From: an uncultured Alistipes sp. | GTDB lineage: Bacteria > Bacteroidota > Bacteroidia > Bacteroidales > Rikenellaceae | Direction: 5' to 3' | NCBI GenBank assembly: GCA_900769745.1 | Contig: CAAGHX010000134.1 | Span: 1 to 41,804, forward strand | Length of the DNA stretch: 41,804 nt | Program-made: the position numbers and the translations under genes | Notes under the pieces: generated by a model | Told to the model about the DNA's origin: nothing | Seen by the model: the letters and a program-made list of their open reading frames with translations, nothing else | The model's database searches: none | Shown here: piece after piece, positions 8,011 through 16,126 of the stretch | Position numbering within the stretch: the first letter of the stretch is position 1 | Layout: each line of letters starts with the position of its first letter

Positions 8011-9417
8011 ATGTCAGAAGAATTGAAGCCACAAGCCCAGGCAGTTAATGTAGCTACAACTGTCGAGAGTGCTTATTTGGAAGAGATCAAGGAAATAGAC
8101 AATCCTGCGGAGTGCCTGAAAGAGAGCCTTGAAGGCTTGGAAGAGTATGGTGATTTTGACTTGCTAGAAACAATGGCGGACGGATTGGAAAACATGAATC
8201 CAGAAAGTCGAGCAGCCAAGAAAATTTTCTTACAGGATAGCGAATTTGCAGAGTTACGTAAGCATCTGAGAACAGATTTGTTGATGTGGCTAAATATCCT
8301 CGATAGCGATGCAACAACTGCATCGGAGGCTGTTGAAAAATGTCAAGAAGCAGCAAAGTCTGCAGAAAAGAATCTTCTTCAGAATTTGGGTAACGTGCAT
8401 GAGCAGACTCGCAAGTTGGAAACTGCATATCGTTCACTTGGAGAGTTCTTTGCTAATTCAGGTCAGGCAAAGTTGAAATGCTTGAATCTTATCAATGTTG
8501 ACAAAGATGAATTAGGAGATCCTGATGGTCGTGTGTTCGCGGCAGTTCGTGATGAGTTAAACAGAAGCTATGACCGTCTTTCTTTGAAAGAGAATTATTC
8601 ACTTCTTGTAAGTCCTGGATACTTGGGAAGTAAGCAAGTTGTAAATATGTGGGGACAGATGGCATATCGTAATAAGGTTATGCTAGTTACAGATTACGCA
8701 GATTCTCCAACTCTTAAATTGTTGAATAAGGGTTTGGATAAGGCCAACTTGAGTGATACAGACACATATTTGGCTAATGTAATTATGGCTTGCAACTATA
8801 TCCTTGGTCGAAAGAAATCGGATGAGACAAATGAGGAAGAGGAGGATTTGTTCTTGCCACCTTCAGCGGCAATTGCAGGTCGTATGAGTAATACTGACGA
8901 AACCCCAATATCTCAGGGTATTGCAGGAAAGAAGTATGGAACGATCGATATGGCAAAAGGAACTCGTCTTGATTTGCTGAAATCAGAACTTACGGCATTG
9001 ATTGACAAGGGTGTTGTTCCTATGACATTCGAAGAGAATAGAGTAATGGCATTCTCAAATCGTTCTTTGTATAATGGTGCTACTGTTGGTTTGCAGGAGT
9101 ATCCAATAGTTCGTGTATTCGATTGGATCGGCAAGGTGTTCTCTAATTTCTTTAATGATGAGGCGTTTAAGAATTGGAATAGTAAAATTTCTCAGGAAAT
9201 TCGCGAGCAAGTGATCGATTTTCTTGAAGATTACAAGGGCCCTGGCAAACTTATCGAAGGATATTCTAACCCAAAGATAGTCCGCAATGAAAAGACGAAG
9301 GATATTGAAATTGAGATAGAATTGAAGCCATTCTTCGCAGCAAAGAATTTCTATATAAAATTGACTGGACACAATGGTGATAATGGTGTAACAGAATGGA
9401 CTAACGAAATTAAATAA
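8011..9417 (+). CDS. tssC: TssC, contractile sheath large subunit (DUF5458 type)
   Basis: A 468-residue sheath protein of the Bacteroidetes type. I chose ATG 8011 (MSEELKPQAQ) over an in-frame TTG at 7984 because the nine codons before it look non-coding. Recognisable parts are the N-terminal acidic helical region that pairs with TssB, a middle LLVSPGYLGSKQVVNMWGQM segment, FLPPSAAIAGRMSNTDE, and the beta-rich C-terminus IEIELKPFFAAKNFYIKL. The last of these is the handshake-type strand of TssC proteins. It follows tssB and precedes the tube gene tssD, the standard T6SS order. It assembles with TssB as a cytoplasmic sheath that TssH recycles. Confidence 0.92.
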   Translation: MSEELKPQAQAVNVATTVESAYLEEIKEIDNPAECLKESLEGLEEYGDFDLLETMADGLENMNPESRAAKKIFLQDSEFAELRKHLRTDLLMWLNILDSDATTASEAVEKCQEAAKSAEKNLLQNLGNVHEQTRKLETAYRSLGEFFANSGQAKLKCLNLINVDKDELGDPDGRVFAAVRDELNRSYDRLSLKENYSLLVSPGYLGSKQVVNMWGQMAYRNKVMLVTDYADSPTLKLLNKGLDKANLSDTDTYLANVIMACNYILGRKKSDETNEEEEDLFLPPSAAIAGRMSNTDETPISQGIAGKKYGTIDMAKGTRLDLLKSELTALIDKGVVPMTFEENRVMAFSNRSLYNGATVGLQEYPIVRVFDWIGKVFSNFFNDEAFKNWNSKISQEIREQVIDFLEDYKGPGKLIEGYSNPKIVRNEKTKDIEIEIELKPFFAAKNFYIKLTGHNGDNGVTEWTNEIK

Positions 9418-9454
9418 TTTTAAATAATTTATTCACACTTAAAATTAAAAGATT

Positions 9455-9865
9455 ATGGCAGCTCCAAGAACAGCTCAGCTTAAAGTTGACGGATGCGAAG
9501 ATCGCGAAGTAGCTTATGTACAGTATCAATTTAATCAGCAGATTGATGTACAAGGTCAGCCAACAGGTACAACCCGTGGTGGTATTATTAACGTGAAGGT
9601 AAAGTCTACAGATTCAGGTAACACAGAGTTGCTTGAGTGGACTTGTGACTCTTATGGCGCAAAAAATGGTACTATCACTTGGCCAAATAAGCTTGGTGGC
9701 ATTATGAAGACTCTTTCTTTTGTTGATGCTTATTGCGTTAGTTATGAGGAAGTATATGATGATGCGAACACAAGTATGATGTATGAGTCAATTACCATTA
9801 CTTGTCGTCAGCTTACAGTAACTGGTAAGGGAAGTGTTGAGTACGATAACCATTGGGCTCTCTAA
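9455..9865 (+). CDS. tssD: TssD (Hcp-like) tube protein, primary copy
   Basis: A 136-residue Bacteroidetes TssD. It starts MAAPRTAQLKVDG and contains strands typical of the Hcp barrel (VAYVQYQFNQQIDVQGQPTG; GGIINVKVKST), a GTITWPNK turn, FVDAYCVSYEEVYDD, and a C-terminal SITITCRQLTVTGKG. It would form hexameric rings stacked as the tube inside the TssBC sheath and would be secreted. The gene lies 37 bases after tssC and is followed at once by a strong intrinsic terminator. This probably lets sheath and tube be made in excess over the downstream spike and baseplate. Codons are optimised in style compared with the second tssD. Confidence 0.92.
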   Translation: MAAPRTAQLKVDGCEDREVAYVQYQFNQQIDVQGQPTGTTRGGIINVKVKSTDSGNTELLEWTCDSYGAKNGTITWPNKLGGIMKTLSFVDAYCVSYEEVYDDANTSMMYESITITCRQLTVTGKGSVEYDNHWAL

Positions 9866-9887
9866 TTTAAAACCAAAACTAACCTGT

Positions 9888-9921
9888 GCGACTGCCTGTT
9901 TTGGCAGGCAGTCGCCCTTTT
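9888..9921 (+). terminator. Intrinsic terminator/attenuator after tssD
   Basis: A perfect 11-bp inverted repeat (9888-9898, gcgactgcctg, pairing with 9905-9915) with a six-base loop is followed by ccttttaa. It lies 22 bases after the tssD stop and ahead of the second tssD, inside an otherwise continuous run of + strand genes. It should end most transcripts after the highly used sheath and tube genes and let a fraction read through to the spike and baseplate genes. The U-tract is short, so partial termination is likely. Confidence 0.85.
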
Positions 9922-9934
9922 AATCAATTAGCTT

Positions 9935-10384
9935 ATGGCATTTAAGGCAACACTAATAATGGATCAGCAAAAGACATCTGCATCTGATGTTGAAGCGTAT
10001 AGTGGAAAAAAATATGAATTGGTAGAATGTGAGTATGAATTCTATCAATCACTTGACGAAAGCGGAAAACCTTCATCTAGACCACAAAGCGGATTGATAA
10101 AATTTGTTATGCCTGCACAAGGCGATGACGATCTTCTTTTTTATAATTGGATGTTTAATAGGGCCGAAACTCACAACGGGACTATTGAAATGCTTCTTTC
10201 TACCGATGACAATCAAAAAAAATATTTGCATCTGTATTTCGAAGATGCATATATGGTAAATATGTACCAATATTTTAACAACAACAATAGTCTATTGGTA
10301 CGTACAAAAGTAACTCTGAGTGCTCGTAAATTCACATTTGGAGGTTCTGCTAATTTTGAAAACGATTGGAAGATTAATATGTAA
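9935..10384 (+). CDS. Second TssD/Hcp-like protein, divergent
   Basis: A 149-residue protein with the TssD layout: N-terminal MAFKATLIMDQQ, then CEYEFYQSLDESGKPSSRPQ matching the QYQFNQQIDVQGQPTGTTR region of the first copy, GLIKFVMPA, HNGTIEML, FEDAYMVNMYQY and a C-terminal KVTLSARKFTFG. Identity to the first TssD is low, and an Asn-rich loop (FNNNNSLL) is present. It starts 19 bases after the terminator that ends the main tssD and is ten bases from vgrG. This suggests it works with the spike, either as the first ring under VgrG, a cargo-bearing tube protein or an adaptor, rather than as bulk tube. That division of labour is inference. Confidence 0.8.
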   Translation: MAFKATLIMDQQKTSASDVEAYSGKKYELVECEYEFYQSLDESGKPSSRPQSGLIKFVMPAQGDDDLLFYNWMFNRAETHNGTIEMLLSTDDNQKKYLHLYFEDAYMVNMYQYFNNNNSLLVRTKVTLSARKFTFGGSANFENDWKINM

Positions 10385-10394
10385 TTCATAGACA

Positions 10395-13319
10395 ATGGCA
10401 CCCATTGAAGAGTGGAAGAAAACAGCAAGTGAATTGCAGGATAGAGCAAAAGTGTTTGATACTTATGCTACCCATCAGAAAGAGTTTGACTCAGCCAAAA
10501 CTAATTTAGCAAAAGAGTTAGATTCTGTTGCAGGCGCATTATCTGATGTGTCCAAATTGAAGGCAACTCAGACCAAATCAACTGATCCCAAGATAAATGA
10601 TGCACAAAATACGACAAATGATGCTCTGAAAGTTACAACAGCATCAGTTGCCGCAATGCAAGATGCATTAACAGGAAACGTATCGGTTGACGACATATCG
10701 GTTGCGGTTAAAAATGCAGACGAGGGGTATGATGCGGCTTTTAATGTTATCCGAGAGTTTGATTCAACTGCTGTAGATGCTTTTGTGAAATCCTATAAAA
10801 AAAATCATCCCATTATATTTGAGACTGGTAGTCAAATAAAGAATAGTGGTTCTGATATATTGAAGGCGGCTTCAGCAATCGGAAACTGGGACGGTGATTA
10901 TGGTACTCCGGAGCAAGCAATGAATAAGATCAACGCCAATATTCAAAACATTGCTACAGGGGCTACGGCCTTAGCTCTTTCTTTGAAGTCTATTACAGAT
11001 ACGATATATACATCATTAGGCAAAGATCCTGTTTGGATTGATCATTACCTTAAGGATGGAAGCAATATCTGTATGAACCTTGGCGGAGCAGCTGCCGCGT
11101 TGACAAATGCTGGAGTAGCCGGTATTGGTAGTTTTAGCAGTGCTCAAAGTGCCATGGATGCATTGAAGCACGGAAATATCGCATCAGCTTCAGGGCGCAT
11201 TTCTGATGCGATAGGTGGATTACTAAAAACAGGGGCGAGTATAGCTACTGCAGGTGTAGGTATAAGACAATTCAGAGAAACATGGGTACAGGATCATAAA
11301 AAAGGTGATTTTGATGAACATATAAGATTTGCGTCCCCCATTATGCAAGAAGATGTAGATAAAATTCTTGGAGATGATATACAGGATAATGAAAGTACAT
11401 CTTTAAATGCTGAATCAACTTCTCATTATAGTTCTACATCAAATGGAGGTGGCAATTCGTCTACTGATGACTTTAGTGCAGATATGATTGGAGAAATCAA
11501 TGTTGTATTGGATGGTAGTTCTTCTTCGCAAAATTCATGTTGCTCTATAAACGGAGAAAAATACAAGCTAAGCAACTATTCACTATCACAAGAGTTGTTA
11601 CAACCAATGATATTGAATTTCTCTATTGAAAAAGAAAATAAAGTAGAAACACAATCGGATGTAGTATTTGCGGACACTACGCAACTTATTGGAAAATCAT
11701 TTGAAATAAATGTTTCTACTATCAAAACAAGCCAAGAGGATAGTAATGCTAAACTTCAAAAGGCATTTGTATTCAAAGGAATGATAATAGATGTATCGGC
11801 ATCAAGAGCAACCGCAAGTACACAATCTGCAAGTGTAACCGTTGCCACATGGGACTCTTTGTTGCAAAATGCTCCTCACTGTCGGTCCTTTGAGAATATG
11901 ACATTGAAAGATATAATAGATTCTGTTCTTAAGCCATATAGTGATATAAAATCTAAAATATCACCAAGATTTAAGGATAAGATACCATATATAGTACAAT
12001 ATAACCAAAGCGACTACACATTCATAAGTATGTTGGCTATTCGTTTTGGTGAATGGATGTATAACACTGGAGAAACGTTTATATTTGGAGAGATAGAAGA
12101 TTCTGAGTCTTCAGCAAATTTGGAATATCCAGGAGGAAGTTTGATGTCTTATAATTTACATCAAAGTATAACCTCGTTCTCTATCAATCATTTGTTGCCA
12201 GATTATTATCAATACGGGAAAGAAAAAGCTATCTTAAAAGAATCAGCGCAAGGAGTCGCAGATAGTTCTGTAAACAATTGGACAGATAAGGCATATAATG
12301 CCTCCATACAAAGGTTCAAAAAAGATCAGATTGCTGCTTTGAATGCAGGAGGTTTTGATAATGGCAAAGAGGGTGAAGGCGCAGATTCTATTTTGGATTA
12401 TTCTTTAATTATTGAAGCGCAGGGAAAGAAGACTGGTATAATGACAGTTCATGGATTTTCAAAGTTAGCGATGCTGAAAATAGGACAGACTTTTTTGATT
12501 CGAGATAATGTTCAGAACAAATCTGGAGAAAATAAAGATGTTGAACAAAAGGCTTTGAAGGTAATTGGAATAAATCATTCTTTTGATTATAGGCAGGAAT
12601 ATTCTAATAGTTTTACAGCTATCCCTGTGTCTTGCAATTATCCGTCTTATTCTAATGCTAATGAATATCCATATGCCCCACAACAAAGGGCCAAGGTGGT
12701 CGAAAATAAAGATAAACAAAACTTAGGGCGTGTTAGAGTTCAATTCCCTTGGCAAGAAATACAAAGTCAGGAGATGATGACACCTTGGCTTCGTATTGCT
12801 GTCCCGTATGCTGGAGTAAGTAAAGGCCAACAATTTGTTCCAGAGATTGGAGAAGAGGTAATGGTTGGTTTTGAAATGAATAATGCAGAAAGACCATACA
12901 TTATCGGATCATTCTATAATGGAGGAAGCGGTAAGCCCGATGAAAATTGGTCTGTGTCGAAAGAGGACGGCGGTACGACTAATAATATCAAGGCTATTAG
13001 AACTCGTAACGGTCATACTATTTTATTCAACGATAAAGGAGATGCAGGCTTACTTGAAATTTATGACAATAAGAATAACACTTATCATATAACATTGTCA
13101 GCTGATGACAAGAAGATAATAATCTATTCGGCTGGGAACGTTGAGGTTGTTGCAAAGAATAATATTAACGTCAGTGCAGACGGTAACATTGATGTTATTG
13201 CAAAGGGAGATATAGGTGTTAATGCAGACGGTAATATTGGGATAAAATCTAAAGGAAACATTTCTATGGAAGCCAAAAGAGAGGTCTCTATACAAGCTTC
13301 TAAGGTCAAAGTTCGCTAA
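10395..13319 (+). CDS. tssI: TssI/VgrG spike protein with long N-terminal extension
   Basis: A 974-residue protein. Residues ~365-974 are a full Bacteroidetes-type VgrG. They hold gp27-like domains (INGEKYKLSNYSLSQELLQP at 386; YIVQYNQSDYTFISMLAIRF near 532), the gp5-like OB domain (QQRAKVVENKDKQNLGRVRV from 763, then PWLRIAVPYAG and FVPEIGEEVMVGF) and a C-terminal beta-helix with near-octad repeats (GNIDVIAKGDIGVNADGNIG, 930-949). Residues 1-~330 are an extra domain. It has a helical coiled-coil-like first part with many Lys/Asp/Ala, then a Gly/Ala-rich hydrophobic stretch (229-292), joined to VgrG by a Ser/Asn/Thr-rich linker (331-360). The extension is in frame and starts ten bases after the upstream gene. 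It may be an effector or loading domain. No catalytic motif was recognised. Confidence 0.9.
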   Translation: MAPIEEWKKTASELQDRAKVFDTYATHQKEFDSAKTNLAKELDSVAGALSDVSKLKATQTKSTDPKINDAQNTTNDALKVTTASVAAMQDALTGNVSVDDISVAVKNADEGYDAAFNVIREFDSTAVDAFVKSYKKNHPIIFETGSQIKNSGSDILKAASAIGNWDGDYGTPEQAMNKINANIQNIATGATALALSLKSITDTIYTSLGKDPVWIDHYLKDGSNICMNLGGAAAALTNAGVAGIGSFSSAQSAMDALKHGNIASASGRISDAIGGLLKTGASIATAGVGIRQFRETWVQDHKKGDFDEHIRFASPIMQEDVDKILGDDIQDNESTSLNAESTSHYSSTSNGGGNSSTDDFSADMIGEINVVLDGSSSSQNSCCSINGEKYKLSNYSLSQELLQPMILNFSIEKENKVETQSDVVFADTTQLIGKSFEINVSTIKTSQEDSNAKLQKAFVFKGMIIDVSASRATASTQSASVTVATWDSLLQNAPHCRSFENMTLKDIIDSVLKPYSDIKSKISPRFKDKIPYIVQYNQSDYTFISMLAIRFGEWMYNTGETFIFGEIEDSESSANLEYPGGSLMSYNLHQSITSFSINHLLPDYYQYGKEKAILKESAQGVADSSVNNWTDKAYNASIQRFKKDQIAALNAGGFDNGKEGEGADSILDYSLIIEAQGKKTGIMTVHGFSKLAMLKIGQTFLIRDNVQNKSGENKDVEQKALKVIGINHSFDYRQEYSNSFTAIPVSCNYPSYSNANEYPYAPQQRAKVVENKDKQNLGRVRVQFPWQEIQSQEMMTPWLRIAVPYAGVSKGQQFVPEIGEEVMVGFEMNNAERPYIIGSFYNGGSGKPDENWSVSKEDGGTTNNIKAIRTRNGHTILFNDKGDAGLLEIYDNKNNTYHITLSADDKKIIIYSAGNVEVVAKNNINVSADGNIDVIAKGDIGVNADGNIGIKSKGNISMEAKREVSIQASKVKVR

Positions 13320-13336
13320 TAATTATTGGTGATAGC

Positions 13337-14188
13337 ATGGAATACGTTTGCACTGGAGCCACTTTGAAATGTACGATGGGAACCTCCTGTTCCAAGTTAA
13401 AGGCTACGCCCAAGAATGTGTCTTTAACAGGGAAGGACCAGGCTAATATTGCAGATTACGTTTCTGTTAAAAACATTCCGAGTTTTGGCAAATGCCGTTC
13501 TCTGGGATATCCTCCAACGGCATCTGCAACAGCAGCTAATCATGGTAAACTCACTCCTATGCCATGTGTTCCAGGAACATGCCCTAAATGGAAAGCTATA
13601 GATAAAGATAGTTTGATATGTGGAGAACCGGCTTTGTTGAGACCAGCGACATTAAAATGTTCATATGGCGGTACAATATCTATTATAGATCCTGGCCAGT
13701 ATAAAGAAATTAAGGCAGTGACGTGTACTTTGAAATCAGCGAATGGTAACCAACAAAAAATAGAAGATCAAATAAAGATTTTGTCCGACTTAGAGGATGC
13801 TCCAGATGATGGTAAACAGCTTGCAGATATTAGTCAGGATGATTTTTTAAATGGGCTTCAAGATTTTTTAGGAGTAGTTGGACTAGTCCCTGTCGCAGGA
13901 GCAGCTGCTGATCTAATTAATGCCGGAATTTCAGTTGCTAGGGGTGATTGGACTGGCGCTGGCTTAAATCTTATGTCTGCCGTTCCTGGTATCGGAGATA
14001 TAACAATGGGGGCAAAAATTGCTTATAGGGTTACAAAGATCAAGTCTACAGGAAAGCTAGTTAAAAATACATACAAAGCTGCAAAACGAATAGAGAAAAA
14101 AGCTGAAATTAATCGTAAAAACTACAATTTGACTGTTGATACTATGCAAAATCACCATGAATTTATCAATGACAGTAAAATTGAGTAA
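13337..14188 (+). CDS. PAAR-like DUF4280 spike-tip protein with pre-toxin segment
   Basis: A 283-residue protein. Residues 1-~120 are a DUF4280/PAAR-like domain with the usual Cys pattern (VCTGATLKCTMGTSC at the start, then MPCVPGTCPKW and LKCSYGGTI). It would cap the VgrG spike. Residues ~166-225 are a Gly/Ala-rich segment (LVPVAGAAADLINAGISVAR, then GDWTGAGLNLMSAVPGIGD). This is the kind of pre-toxin linker found just before toxin domains in polymorphic toxins. After it only ~55 mostly basic, helical residues remain, ending NHHEFINDSKIE, too few for a known toxin. A 210-base gap follows with no immunity-like gene. It may be a tip carrier, or a once-longer effector that lost its C-terminus. 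Confidence 0.85.
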   Translation: MEYVCTGATLKCTMGTSCSKLKATPKNVSLTGKDQANIADYVSVKNIPSFGKCRSLGYPPTASATAANHGKLTPMPCVPGTCPKWKAIDKDSLICGEPALLRPATLKCSYGGTISIIDPGQYKEIKAVTCTLKSANGNQQKIEDQIKILSDLEDAPDDGKQLADISQDDFLNGLQDFLGVVGLVPVAGAAADLINAGISVARGDWTGAGLNLMSAVPGIGDITMGAKIAYRVTKIKSTGKLVKNTYKAAKRIEKKAEINRKNYNLTVDTMQNHHEFINDSKIE

Positions 14189-14398
14189 AGGGATTTGACC
14201 ATTATACGACGAGTTTTGAATGATTAGAAATTTGCTGGTATATTTTCTTTTTAGTTAAAGTAACTTCGAATATCCCTTGTTGAGAGAAAATAATTCGCTG
14301 ACATATAATATTTATTTTACAATAAAATAATATGCGATAGGGGGTACGACAACCCTAACAGACATAAGTGTAAGCGCATCTTTGAAACACTAAAAGCA
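14189..14398 (+). other. Intergenic gap between PAAR-like gene and M23 gene
   Basis: A 210-base non-coding, A+T-rich stretch, the longest gap inside the T6SS run. All three forward frames are closed within a few codons. A -7-like box CATCTTTG (14377-14384; consensus TAnnTTTG) lies about 15 bases before the next start and may mark an internal promoter, but no convincing -33 box was seen. The frames show no clear toxin remnant. Confidence 0.4.
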
Positions 14399-15190
14399 AT
14401 GGCTCGGATTTTTACATGTTTGATCATATATGCATTCTTGGGTTGTAATGTAATTGCGAAAGCTCAATCCAATGATAATTTTAAGAATTTTCAAGGAATA
14501 TCATTAGATCAAATAGATCTGAAGAAATTAGAGTCTAAAGCGAAGCAGCAGCAAGAATTGAAGGAATTGAGTGTAAATGATTCTATTTTTAAATTGTTTG
14601 ATGTTGATATAGATTTGACTTTGGGAGAAATATCTCTTGATACATCTTGGGGTGATCCGGTTAAGAATCCGCAGATAAGGTCTAACAAGGCTAGTAATTT
14701 ATATGGCCCAGTAAGACATAATTCGGATGGTAGTGTCAGATGGCACAGAGGCTTTGATTACTATGCTCCCAAGGGAACACCTATCTACTCAGTAGGTAAT
14801 GGTGTGGTTTCTTTGGTTCAAACTCACCCCGATTATGGGTTGTGTGTTTTAGTTACTCATAAAAGACCAAATAAAACATACTATTCGTTTTATGCCCATC
14901 TGAGTTCAACGGCTGTAAAGTATGGTCAAAAAGTTCAAAAAGGAGGGTTGTTGGGCAAAAGTGGTACAACAGGTAATGCATATAATTTGGCTGATAGAGA
15001 AGAACATCTGCATTTTGAGTATAGGACAAGTCCTAAACACGGAGATAGGAAACAAGAAAATCCTAATGCGATATTGAAGACGAAATTCTACAGTGCGGAT
15101 CCTAAAAACAAATGGCAGGGAAATGTTGGTGTAGTCAAGAAAGGCGGCATGAATGTATTTGAAAATGGTAGCCTCAATTTATTTGAATAA
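14399..15190 (+). CDS. M23 (LytM-type) peptidoglycan endopeptidase, exported
   Basis: A 263-residue protein with an N-terminal signal segment (IFTCLIIYAFLGCNVIAKAQ), a charged linker (26-90) and an M23 domain. Zinc ligands are expected at His116 and Asp120 (WHRGFD) and His205 (EHLHFE). His167 in FYAHLS and His203 complete the active site, and GKSGTTGNAY is the usual loop. All key residues are present, so it should cut peptide crosslinks in the periplasm. Its stop is one base before the tssG start. It could open the wall for apparatus assembly, as known for cell-wall enzymes of other secretion systems, or be a secreted effector. A signal peptide and the lack of an adjacent immunity gene favour the first. 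Confidence 0.88.
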   Translation: MARIFTCLIIYAFLGCNVIAKAQSNDNFKNFQGISLDQIDLKKLESKAKQQQELKELSVNDSIFKLFDVDIDLTLGEISLDTSWGDPVKNPQIRSNKASNLYGPVRHNSDGSVRWHRGFDYYAPKGTPIYSVGNGVVSLVQTHPDYGLCVLVTHKRPNKTYYSFYAHLSSTAVKYGQKVQKGGLLGKSGTTGNAYNLADREEHLHFEYRTSPKHGDRKQENPNAILKTKFYSADPKNKWQGNVGVVKKGGMNVFENGSLNLFE

Positions 15191-15191
15191 G

Positions 15192-16115
15192 ATGAAATTA
15201 TCTAAACCAAATATTCCAAAAGAACTGGATGCGGATGTGGCAATGTCAGTAGTGATACCTCATATCAATTCGGTGTCTGACAAGAAACTCTCTTTTAATT
15301 ATGAATTTAAGGGAGTATCAGAGCGTACAGCATTAGGAGATAATCTTGGTGTTACAATTCGAAATAAGCAGAATGCATTTTCGTCAGTTAAATTTTCATT
15401 GAAACGTGATAGTATATATCACATTCTGCCTGAGTATTTATTTCATTCCTTAGACCATTACTTAGGAGCTAATGTTGATATTGAGGAGTTTGATAAACGT
15501 TACAAGGAGCAAGAGGAGCAAAAGAGTAAGGCATTAACTTACTTCAAACCATTTGATCGGCGTTTTCAGCAATTAAGAACTACCTATCAGCAATGGTTAA
15601 ATGAAAATATTTTTGAAGGAAACACATTCTTGGCTGAGTTCATATTAGATGAACATAATATAAATATCAATAATCCATTTATAAAAGCTGTTTATCCGTG
15701 CATTCCTTGGTTGAGAGATTATCGTGGAAATGATGAAATGGTAAAAACAGCATTAGGATATGCGTTTTTAGGTAATACAGTTGTTAGTAAAGAGTATAAA
15801 GAAATAGATGTTCTAATATCAGAAAATATACCTACCGAAGTTGGACATTCTTTAGACAATTTGTATTGTGGTGCGACATTTAAAAAGCAAATTGGTATTT
15901 GGAGGGCTTTTTATCAAACAAGAATAGATTCAGGTGCACATTTAGAACAAATAAGAAAACAAATAAAGGAATTCGAAGATTTTTTTTCATTATGGTTCTT
16001 ACCATTAGAAGATGAACTTATTATAGAATTTGGAGACAGATTGGCATCTCCTGATTTGGCGAAATTTAATGACTCAAGAGGTGTTTTCTTAAATTATAGT
16101 ACTCAATTGATTTAA
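15192..16115 (+). CDS. tssG: TssG-like baseplate protein
   Basis: A 307-residue protein from ATG 15192 (MKLSKPNIPKELD). An in-frame ATG at 15153 would overlap the M23 gene, so I rejected it. The middle RDSIYHILPEYLFHSLDHYL (about 75-94) fits the TssG PE-lF type motif, followed by a charged helical stretch. The C-terminal half (YCGATFKKQIGIWRAFYQTR and EDFFSLWFLPLEDELIIEFG) is compatible with the Bacteroidetes TssG wedge subunit. It sits next to TssK, TssE and TssF, which supports a role in the cytoplasmic baseplate wedge. The assignment rests on size, neighbours and partial motif likeness. Confidence 0.65.
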   Translation: MKLSKPNIPKELDADVAMSVVIPHINSVSDKKLSFNYEFKGVSERTALGDNLGVTIRNKQNAFSSVKFSLKRDSIYHILPEYLFHSLDHYLGANVDIEEFDKRYKEQEEQKSKALTYFKPFDRRFQQLRTTYQQWLNENIFEGNTFLAEFILDEHNININNPFIKAVYPCIPWLRDYRGNDEMVKTALGYAFLGNTVVSKEYKEIDVLISENIPTEVGHSLDNLYCGATFKKQIGIWRAFYQTRIDSGAHLEQIRKQIKEFEDFFSLWFLPLEDELIIEFGDRLASPDLAKFNDSRGVFLNYSTQLI

Positions 16116-16126
16116 CGCATTTTTCT

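Noticed and set aside
13130..13320. Short tandem DNA repeats near the vgrG end, as possible CRISPR or satellite
   Set aside because: They follow the near-octad protein repeats of the VgrG beta-helix, are in frame and diverged, and have no spacers.
14189..14398. Remnant of a toxin C-terminus after the PAAR-like gene by frameshift
   Set aside because: All three frames close within a few codons and give no recognisable continuation, so a frameshifted toxin cannot be supported.
15153..15191. Upstream ATG for TssG overlapping the M23 gene
   Set aside because: It would overlap the M23 gene by 38 bases. The ATG at 15192 is one base after the stop, like the other tight junctions here.
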